The notes under the pieces were generated by a model. The model ran no database searches. It was not told the DNA's origin and saw only the letters and a program-made list of their open reading frames with translations. A DNA stretch of 9,569 nt. Origin: Dysgonamonadaceae bacterium (GTDB taxonomy: Bacteria > Bacteroidota > Bacteroidia > Bacteroidales > Azobacteroidaceae). Below are positions 1 through 5,950 of this stretch, in pieces. Location: the NCBI GenBank assembly GCA_031258895.1, contig JAIRMF010000001.1:1-9569 (forward strand). The letters run 5' to 3'. A program made the translations under genes and the position numbers. Each line of letters opens with the position of its first letter. Within the stretch, counting starts at the first letter, position 1.

Positions 1-516
1 TTACAAGGACGATTTGACAAACCACTGCGACGACTCGTAAAATGTGTGAAACAACTTGCAAAATCACAAGGACACTTTGACAAATCACTGCGACACTCCG
101 CAAACTATGAGAGCCAACTTGCAAAATCACAAGGACACTTTGACAAATCACTGCGTCACTCCGCAAACTATGAGGAACGACTTGCAAAATCACTGCGCCA
201 CTTTGACAAATCACTCGATGATCTTGCAAACTATGAGGTTCATCTTGGAAAATGTGGGAGTCATCTTGGAAATTGTGGGAGTCATCTTGGAAGATGTGAA
301 GTATATCTTGGAAAATGTGGGAGACGTCTTGGAAAATGTGTAAGATATCTTGGAAAATGTGGGAGTCATCTTGGAAAATGTGGGAGTCATCTTGGAAAAT
401 GTGGGAGTCATCTTGGAAGATGTGAAGTATATCTTGGAAGATGTGTAAGATATCTTGGAAAATGTGTGAGATATCTTGGAAAATGTGAGAGACGTCTTGG
501 AAGATTTGAAAAAAAA
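1..516. repeat. 21-bp tandem repeat array (minisatellite), continuing past the left edge
   Basis: Complete 21-bp units can be set in register from position 13 to 516 (24 units), and bases 1-12 match the end of a further unit, so the left border is not in the window. From 55 to 243 the units form three 63-bp blocks (55-117, 118-180, 181-243); the first two differ at only about five positions. From 244 to 516 there are thirteen simple 21-bp units with the core CTTGGAAAATGTG, three of them (349-411) identical. The phase does not change between the two parts, and CTTGCAAAATCAC in the left part is a recognisable relative of the right-hand core, so both probably descend from one ancestral unit. The period is a multiple of three, so gain or loss of a unit keeps a reading frame. 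No spacers separate the units, so this is not CRISPR. Confidence 0.95.
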
Positions 517-522
517 CTTTAA
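1..522 (+). CDS. Possible heptad-repeat protein, 3' part only; coding status doubtful
   Basis: This forward frame is open from the left edge to TAA at 520-522. It reads as an unbroken series of seven-residue units: LAKSQGH, FDKSLRH and SANYESQ types in the 63-bp blocks, then LGKCGSH, LGRCEVY, LGKCVRY and similar in the 21-bp part. The product would be basic, with Leu or another non-polar or aromatic residue opening nearly every heptad and Cys at the fourth position of twelve consecutive heptads (244-495). I see no signal peptide, membrane segment or known domain, but the N-terminus is missing. A GTG at 46 could start a 158-residue form, yet the repeats continue upstream of it, so a start farther left is more likely. 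In favour of coding: this frame survives every unit, whereas frame +2 is stopped at several. Against: most differences between units change the amino acid, and a reverse frame is also open over much of the array. I do not recognise a family and assign no function. Confidence 0.3.
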   Translation, partial: LQGRFDKPLRRLVKCVKQLAKSQGHFDKSLRHSANYESQLAKSQGHFDKSLRHSANYEERLAKSLRHFDKSLDDLANYEVHLGKCGSHLGNCGSHLGRCEVYLGKCGRRLGKCVRYLGKCGSHLGKCGSHLGKCGSHLGRCEVYLGRCVRYLGKCVRYLGKCERRLGRFEKKL

Positions 523-550
523 TGACCTTAATAACTTTATTGTTATTTCG

Positions 551-612
551 GCCTGCATCCGTCAAGTTGAATAAAATTGCGTTTTGAACGACGGATTTTA
601 CAGGCAATCCGT
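551..612. promoter_or_regulatory. Overlapping inverted repeats upstream of the hppA promoter
   Basis: Three copies of the hexamer ATCCGT lie here: forward at 557-562, inverted (ACGGAT) at 591-596, and forward at 607-612. ATCCGTC at 557-563 pairs with GACGGAT at 590-596 across a 26-nt loop, and an outer GCCTG (551-555) pairs with CAGGC (601-605). The central copy could instead pair with 607-612 across a 10-nt loop, so the two hairpins exclude each other. The first stem is followed only by TTTT, and the second by an A-run, so neither is a convincing terminator for the repeat region. Position just upstream of the predicted hppA -7 element suggests a possible operator, but this is inference; the longest exact arm is only seven bases. 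Confidence 0.35.
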
Positions 613-630
613 AAAAAAGAAGTACCTTTG
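597..630 (+). promoter_or_regulatory. Predicted Bacteroidota-type promoter of hppA
   Basis: TACCTTTG at 623-630 matches the Bacteroidota primary sigma factor -7 consensus TAnnTTTG exactly. The -33 element is weak: a T-rich stretch at 596-600 lies about 22 bp upstream, slightly more than the usual spacing. Transcription would begin near 636-638, leaving a leader of about 22 nt that is A/T-rich just before the ATG at 659, as is usual for this phylum. This location excludes any hppA start upstream of about 637. Confidence 0.6.
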
Positions 631-658
631 CGCTTCGAAAATCTTTAACAATATAAAT

Positions 659-2869
659 ATGAATACAGTTTCTCCGGTCTTTTGGTTTATTCCTTTCGCC
701 TCGTTGCTGGCTCTTGGGTTCGCATACTTTTTTTATCGCAGGATGCTTTCCTTGGACGAGGGCGACAGGATGATGAAACAGATAGCGCAGTACGTCCGTA
801 CGGGCGCGATGGCGTATTTAAAGCAGCAATACAAGGTTGTCGCGGTGGTGTTTGTCGTTCTTGCCGTCATTTTCGGCGTCATGGTGTACTTTGGCTTGCA
901 AAACAGGTGGGTGCCCTTTGCTTTTTTGACGGGCGGCTTTTTCTCCGGCCTCGCCGGCTTCTTCGGTATGAAGACTGCCACGTACGCTTCCGCACGCACC
1001 GCAAACGCTGCGAAACATTCCCTCAACGCCGGCTTGAAAGTGGCTTTCCGTTCGGGCGCGGTGATGGGTTTAACGGTAGTCGGGCTTGCTCTTCTCGACA
1101 TTTCGGTGTGGTATCTGATTCTTGACAACTTTGCCGACGTAGGCGGCGGGGACAAACTGATAATGATCACGACGACAATGTTAACATTCGGGATGGGCGC
1201 CTCGACGCAGGCTTTATTTGCCCGTGTCGGCGGCGGCATTTACACGAAAGCGGCGGACGTCGGGGCCGATTTGGTGGGAAAAGTCGAAGCCGGGATACCG
1301 GAAGACGACCCGCGCAACCCTGCCACCATCGCCGACAACGTCGGTGATAACGTCGGCGACGTCGCCGGCATGGGCGCCGACCTTTACGAGTCGTATGCGG
1401 GCAGTATTCTGGCGACAGCGGCGCTTGGCGCGGCGGCATTCGCGGGCCTCGACGGGGGGATGCAGCAAAAAGCGGTGTTTGCCCCGATGTTAATTGCATC
1501 GGTCGGGGTTATCCTTTCGATAGTGGGTATTTTTCTTGTCCGCACGAAGGAAAACGCCACAATGAGGCAGCTCCTTTCGGCTCTCGGCAGGGGCGTCAAC
1601 GCAAGTTCCGTGCTTATCGCGGTCGCCACCTTCGGCATCTTACACTATTTGAAGATTGAAAACAGGTTAGGCCTGTCTTTTTCCGTCATTTCCGGTCTTC
1701 TTGCCGGCGTAATCATCGGTCAGGCGACCGAATACTTTACTTCCCACTCATACAATCCGACAAAAAAGATCGCCGAGAGCACTCAAACCGGCCCCGCCAC
1801 CGTCATCATTTCAGGCATCGGCACGGGTATGATTTCAACCGCCGTTCCCGTCCTGACGATCGGGCTTGCTATCGCCTTTGCGTTCCTTTCCGCCATCGAA
1901 TTCGACGTGAAAAACATGCTTTCGCCGCACAATCTGAGTCTCGGCCTGTACGGTATCGGTATTGCCGCTGTCGGAATGCTTTCCACGCTTGGAATAACGC
2001 TTGCCACCGACGCTTACGGCCCGATTGCCGACAACGCCGGCGGAAACGCCGAGATGAGCGGCTTAGGAAAGGAGGTTCGTCGCCGTACCGACGCGCTCGA
2101 CGCCTTAGGCAACACGACGGCTGCGACGGGAAAAGGTTTCGCTATCGGTTCCGCCGCGCTTACCGCCTTAGCATTGTTGGCTTCTTACATCGAAGAAATC
2201 AAAATCGGCCTGATACGCCTCGGTACTGAGAGTTTACAGATAGGGGGAAAGGCGGTTGAGACGTCTTCCGCCTCGTTTGCCGACTTTATGGAGTATTACA
2301 GCGTCACGTTAATGAATCCCATCGTCCTGATCGGCATATTTATCGGCGCAATGATGGCGTTTTTGTTCTGTGGTCTTTCGATGAACGCTGTCGGTCGCGC
2401 GGCACAGAGCATGGTAGAGGAGGTCAGGCGGCAGTTCCGCGAAAACAAGGGCATTCTCACCGGCGCAACCACTCCCGATTATGCGCGTTGCGTCGAAATT
2501 TCCACGAAAGGGGCGCAGCGTGAAATGTTACTTCCTTCGCTTCTTGCTTTGATCGTTCCGATCGTCACCGGCGTCTTGTTTGGCGTTGCCGGCGTGATGG
2601 GTTTACTGGCGGGCGGATTGAGTTCCGGCTTTGTGTTGGCCGTCTTTATGGCAAACTCGGGCGGAGCTTGGGACAATGCCAAGAAATATATAGAAGAAGG
2701 CAATCACGGCGGCAAAGGCTCCGACTGTCATAAGGCGGCGGTCGTAGGCGATACGGTCGGCGACCCGTTCAAAGACACATCCGGCCCTTCGCTCAACATC
2801 CTTATCAAACTGATGAGCATGGTAGCGATAATCATGGCGGGGTTAACGGTGGCGTGGAGTTTGATGTGA
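659..2869 (+). CDS. hppA: Membrane-bound ion-translocating pyrophosphatase, K+-dependent, probably Na+/H+ type
   Basis: A 736-residue integral membrane enzyme that hydrolyses cytosolic PPi and pumps cations outward across the inner membrane. All three conserved cytosolic clusters are present: the DDPRNPATIADNVGDNVGD block (216-234) followed by D241 and E244 of the DLYESYAGS helix; DNAGGNAEMSG from 458; and GDTVGDPFKDTSGP from 697. GNTTAATGKG from 484 has Ala488 and Gly491 where K+-independent enzymes have Lys and Thr, so K+ dependence is expected. Hydrophobicity agrees with about 16 membrane helices. Thr91, Phe95, Asp147 and Met179 appear to match the four marker residues described for Bacteroides Na+,H+-pyrophosphatases (positions recalled, not aligned). 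The frame is open back to a TTG at 584, but the ATG at 659 is preferred: it gives the normal family N-terminus and lies behind the predicted promoter. The gene looks richer in G+C than its neighbours. First gene of a probable operon with ccsA. Confidence 0.97.
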   Translation: MNTVSPVFWFIPFASLLALGFAYFFYRRMLSLDEGDRMMKQIAQYVRTGAMAYLKQQYKVVAVVFVVLAVIFGVMVYFGLQNRWVPFAFLTGGFFSGLAGFFGMKTATYASARTANAAKHSLNAGLKVAFRSGAVMGLTVVGLALLDISVWYLILDNFADVGGGDKLIMITTTMLTFGMGASTQALFARVGGGIYTKAADVGADLVGKVEAGIPEDDPRNPATIADNVGDNVGDVAGMGADLYESYAGSILATAALGAAAFAGLDGGMQQKAVFAPMLIASVGVILSIVGIFLVRTKENATMRQLLSALGRGVNASSVLIAVATFGILHYLKIENRLGLSFSVISGLLAGVIIGQATEYFTSHSYNPTKKIAESTQTGPATVIISGIGTGMISTAVPVLTIGLAIAFAFLSAIEFDVKNMLSPHNLSLGLYGIGIAAVGMLSTLGITLATDAYGPIADNAGGNAEMSGLGKEVRRRTDALDALGNTTAATGKGFAIGSAALTALALLASYIEEIKIGLIRLGTESLQIGGKAVETSSASFADFMEYYSVTLMNPIVLIGIFIGAMMAFLFCGLSMNAVGRAAQSMVEEVRRQFRENKGILTGATTPDYARCVEISTKGAQREMLLPSLLALIVPIVTGVLFGVAGVMGLLAGGLSSGFVLAVFMANSGGAWDNAKKYIEEGNHGGKGSDCHKAAVVGDTVGDPFKDTSGPSLNILIKLMSMVAIIMAGLTVAWSLM

Positions 2870-2881
2870 AAAGTTATTACA

Positions 2882-4489
2882 ATGTCAAACGCACCCGTGA
2901 AACGGATTATCAATCTGAAATACTGTCTCATCGTATTTTGCGGGAGCGTTTTATTTCAAACCTTCTTCTCTCTCCCGGCGCAATCTGCGATGGACGCTAG
3001 CGTTGTTTTCCAAAGCATGGTAATACCGGCGGAACATGCCGAGCATTTCGGAGCATTGCCGATGCAAAGCCGCGAAGGGAGGCTCAAGCCCGTAAACACG
3101 TTCTCATCCGAAATACTGCGCAAGCTGCATCATTCGGATAAAATAGGCAATCTCAATTCCGATCAGTTCCTTTTGAGTTTACTTGTAATGCCTGAGATTT
3201 GGATCGAGACGCCGTTCATTTATCTGAAGAACAAAGACATATCCAACCGTTACGGATTATCCGAAAAACAGGTCGCATACAGAGAAGTTTTTGACGAAAA
3301 CGGAAATTACCTCCTTGCGCATGACGTCAATGCCGTCTTTGCGAAACCGCCCTCGGAACGCGGCAAGTTTGACAAAGACCTTCTCAAATTCAACGAACAA
3401 ATCCACATCTTTTCGCAGCTCATCGACAACGAAATGTTAAATCTTTTTCCCGTTGACAATGAAAATCATAAATGGTCGGCGGATAACGAACTGTTTCACG
3501 ATTATCGAAACAAAATCATACCGGCTTTACATTCCGGCGACTGGAGCGATGCGGACCGCGCCTTGCTCTCTATCGCCGACTATCAAACCAAAAACTCCAC
3601 GATCGAAATTAAAACGGAAAAACTGAAAGCGGAACTGTTGTACAACAAATTGAATATTTTTAATTTTTGCAAGAAATTCTACTTCGTTCTCGGCGCTCAC
3701 CTGTTGGTTTTCGCTTTCGTGTTCATCATGTTTAAGAGAAACAAATCACTGAAAAAAGGTATAATCCTTCAGATTGCATTAATAGCCGCAATGCTTGCAT
3801 ATCACCTTTTCGGCGTCTCGTTGCGCTGGTACATATCGGGTCATGCCCCGTGGTCGAATGCCTATGAAACGATGGTTTATGTAGCATTCATCACCGTCGC
3901 GGCAGGTTTGGTCTTTGCCCGTCGAAGTGCAATAACTGTCGCCCTGGCGACACTGTTCGGGGGAGTAATACTTTTTGTATCGGGGTTAAATTGGCTTGAC
4001 CCCCAAATAAGTCCGCTCATTCCCGTCCTTCAGTCTCCGTGGCTGATGATTCATGTGGCCGTTATCGTTGCCGCCTATGGATTTTTCGGCGTTAGTTTTC
4101 TGTTGGGGGCGACAAATCTGGCTTTAATTTCAATTCAAAATCCAAAACACAAAAAAATCAATTTACATTCAAGCTCTCAACTTGTTCAACTCACCGCCAT
4201 CAACGAACTTTCTCTTTGGGCAGGCTTAGCTCTTATGACTATGGGGACTTTTACCGGCGCAATTTGGGCCAACGAATCGTGGGGACGTTACTGGGGTTGG
4301 GATCCGAAGGAAACATGGGCGCTAATCACAATAATAATTTACGCCGTAACGCTGCATCTTCGGCTTGTAAAAAAATGGGATAGTCCCAAAATATTAAACT
4401 TGGCGTCAGTGCTGGCTTTTGCAAGTGTATTGATGACGTATTTCGGAGTAAATTATTATTTTGCCGGAATGCATTCGTATGCCGGTTAA
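2882..4489 (+). CDS. ccsA: Cytochrome c assembly protein, CcsA/ResC family, with periplasmic N-terminal domain
   Basis: A 535-residue inner-membrane protein expected to carry heme to the outer face of the membrane and help attach it to c-type apocytochromes (system II). Residues about 13-34 form a signal peptide or anchor. Residues 38-262 are a soluble, presumably periplasmic region with a conserved-looking GRLKPVNTFSSEILRKL stretch (66-82). From 264 on there are about eight membrane segments. The tryptophan-rich WWD signature is WGRYWGWDPKETW at 467-479. His391, His492 and His531 fit the two periplasmic and one membrane heme ligands of CcsA. The N-terminal region resembles the middle of the roughly 1000-residue ResB-ResC fusions of Bacteroidota, but the ResB part is absent here and no resB lies in the window. 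ATG follows the hppA stop by 12 bp, so the two are probably co-transcribed. Family assignment is firm; the exact partner is not known. Confidence 0.9.
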   Translation: MSNAPVKRIINLKYCLIVFCGSVLFQTFFSLPAQSAMDASVVFQSMVIPAEHAEHFGALPMQSREGRLKPVNTFSSEILRKLHHSDKIGNLNSDQFLLSLLVMPEIWIETPFIYLKNKDISNRYGLSEKQVAYREVFDENGNYLLAHDVNAVFAKPPSERGKFDKDLLKFNEQIHIFSQLIDNEMLNLFPVDNENHKWSADNELFHDYRNKIIPALHSGDWSDADRALLSIADYQTKNSTIEIKTEKLKAELLYNKLNIFNFCKKFYFVLGAHLLVFAFVFIMFKRNKSLKKGIILQIALIAAMLAYHLFGVSLRWYISGHAPWSNAYETMVYVAFITVAAGLVFARRSAITVALATLFGGVILFVSGLNWLDPQISPLIPVLQSPWLMIHVAVIVAAYGFFGVSFLLGATNLALISIQNPKHKKINLHSSSQLVQLTAINELSLWAGLALMTMGTFTGAIWANESWGRYWGWDPKETWALITIIIYAVTLHLRLVKKWDSPKILNLASVLAFASVLMTYFGVNYYFAGMHSYAG

Positions 4490-4533
4490 AGATTGAGTAA
4501 TAAGAATTCTAAAATATAAATAATTTTTAAGCG

Positions 4534-5877
4534 ATGAAAAGACGAAATTTTTTAACTAATGCAGCTATGCTGGGGACGGGAACGGTAGTGGGGATGCCCG
4601 CAATCCTTACCTCATGCTCAAAACAGGGTACATCTAAAACGTTTACTCCCGAAGAACTCGGAATGTTCTCTTTTTCCGACGTTGCACCCGATGGAAAACC
4701 GCTTAATGCAGCCCTCATAGGTTGTGGTGATCGCGGTACCGGCGCAGCGTTGCAGTTTCTTGCGGCGGGGCCAAATCTTAAGATTGTTGCGATGGCAGAT
4801 GTTTTCGCAGATCGAATGGAACGAAGCCTCAACATACTAAGAAAAGAATTTAACAATGAAGTGCCGGAACAAAACCGTTTCCTGGGTTTTGACGCCTACA
4901 AAAAAGCTATCGCCCTGTCCGGAGTTGATGTGGTACTGCTTACGACGCCTACTCATTTCCGCCCGGAACACTTTAAGACGGCGGTAGAAGCGGGTAAGCA
5001 TGTGTTTATGGAAAAGCCGTGTGCAGTTGATCCGTCCGGAATCCGCACTGTAATTGCGGCCGCAAGGGCTGCTAAGGGAAAAGGATTAACAGTCGTCACG
5101 GGTAACCAGCGCCGCCATTCGCGGGCATACTGGGAGGCTTTCATTCGCGTACGAAATGGCGCTATAGGCGACATCTGCTCCGCTTCTGCCCACTGGGATC
5201 AGGGTGCATGGTGGAACAAACGCCATCGCCCCGAATGGTCGGATATGGAGTATTGTATCCGCAATTGGTTCAATATTAAATGGCTTAGCGGTGACCATAT
5301 TCTTGATCAGGCGATTCACAATATCGACGTCGTTACCTGGTTCATGGGAGTGAAACCCGCACGTGCCGTCGGTTTCGGTGGGCGCGCCCAAAGATTGACG
5401 GGTGATATATTCGATTTTTTCAGTGTAGACTATTATTATGACAACAACCGTCGCATGCTCACAACGGCCCGTCAGATCGACGACACGGAATATAACGTAT
5501 CGGAACAGGTTTACGGCACAAAAGGCGTGTTTTCTACAAAAGACGGCGTCCACATCGAAGACCTTGCCGGAAATATGCTCTGGGCTTACGATTACAAGGC
5601 CAATCCCGAAAAAGACCACTACAGGCAGGAACACATCCACCTTGTGGAATCAATACGTTTGAATAAATGTATCAATCAAGCGGAAGACCTTGCATATTCC
5701 ACTCTTGTTGCAATACTCGGTCGGGAAGCGGCATACACAGGAAAATCCATCACTTGGGAAGAAATTATGTCTTCCAACCTGCGTTACGGGCCGGAAACCT
5801 ACGAATTAGGAAAACTGCCGGACTATCACGAAGGGGAAGCTCCAAAGCCGGGTAAAGCGCCCGGTGCGGCAGGATAA
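4534..5877 (+). CDS. Tat-exported Gfo/Idh/MocA-family oxidoreductase, probable lipoprotein
   Basis: A 447-residue NAD(P)-dependent oxidoreductase of the glucose-fructose oxidoreductase / inositol dehydrogenase family. The N-terminus MKRRNFLT is a twin-arginine export signal, followed by a hydrophobic stretch and a lipobox LTSC with Cys28 as the likely lipid-modified residue. The mature part starts its Rossmann fold at about 58, with the dinucleotide-binding turn GCGDRGTG at 63-70. The family EKP motif is at 160-162, and the sequence DQAIHNID at 258-265 carries the usual catalytic-region histidine (His262). The C-terminal alpha/beta domain reaches about 425, and the last 20 residues are Gly/Pro/Lys-rich. 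The substrate cannot be told from sequence; sugars or inositols are typical. GH109 glycosidases belong to the same fold, but the intact EKP motif favours a dehydrogenase. It lies 44 bp after ccsA with no terminator between and no clear promoter of its own, so read-through from hppA-ccsA is possible. Confidence 0.9.
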   Translation: MKRRNFLTNAAMLGTGTVVGMPAILTSCSKQGTSKTFTPEELGMFSFSDVAPDGKPLNAALIGCGDRGTGAALQFLAAGPNLKIVAMADVFADRMERSLNILRKEFNNEVPEQNRFLGFDAYKKAIALSGVDVVLLTTPTHFRPEHFKTAVEAGKHVFMEKPCAVDPSGIRTVIAAARAAKGKGLTVVTGNQRRHSRAYWEAFIRVRNGAIGDICSASAHWDQGAWWNKRHRPEWSDMEYCIRNWFNIKWLSGDHILDQAIHNIDVVTWFMGVKPARAVGFGGRAQRLTGDIFDFFSVDYYYDNNRRMLTTARQIDDTEYNVSEQVYGTKGVFSTKDGVHIEDLAGNMLWAYDYKANPEKDHYRQEHIHLVESIRLNKCINQAEDLAYSTLVAILGREAAYTGKSITWEEIMSSNLRYGPETYELGKLPDYHEGEAPKPGKAPGAAG

Positions 5878-5898
5878 GAGATGTAAGCATTACTTCCG

Positions 5899-5950
5899 GA
5901 ATGCACTTCAAAAGTTTACTGTTTGTAGATTTGAGGTGCATTTCGTTTTT
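5899..5950 (+). terminator. Intrinsic terminator after the Gfo/Idh/MocA gene
   Basis: Arms 5899-5912 (GAATGCACTTCAAA) and 5930-5943 (TTTGAGGTGCATTT) pair over 14 positions, two of them G-U, around a 17-nt loop. TTTTT at 5946-5950 follows after two bases. The structure begins about 20 bp after the stop codon of the forward gene. The last two T's belong to the stop codon of convergent hemW. On the reverse strand the hairpin has no following T-run, so it may act in one direction only. Confidence 0.8.

Noticed and set aside
56..343. Second forward frame over the repeats (ILENVGV-type heptads)
   Set aside because: It starts at TTG and is stopped in the unit beginning at 328 and again in later units, so it does not survive the array. 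Its openness follows from the 21-bp period.
1..516. CRISPR array
   Set aside because: The units abut with no unique spacers, and differences are scattered point changes inside the units. No cas gene is present.
590..612. Hairpin ACGGAT / ATCCGT as an intrinsic terminator
   Set aside because: On the forward strand it is followed by an A-run, not T's, and on the reverse strand the T-run precedes the hairpin.
733..1239. Reverse-strand open frame inside hppA, and similar ones at 1167-1638 and 5086-5640
   Set aside because: They lie opposite well-conserved coding sequence, lack recognisable domains, and are explained as shadows of the genes on the other strand.
4521..4528. TAATTTTT as a promoter for the Gfo/Idh/MocA gene
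   Set aside because: It lacks the final G of the -7 consensus and is so close to the ATG at 4534 that transcription would start at or after the start codon.
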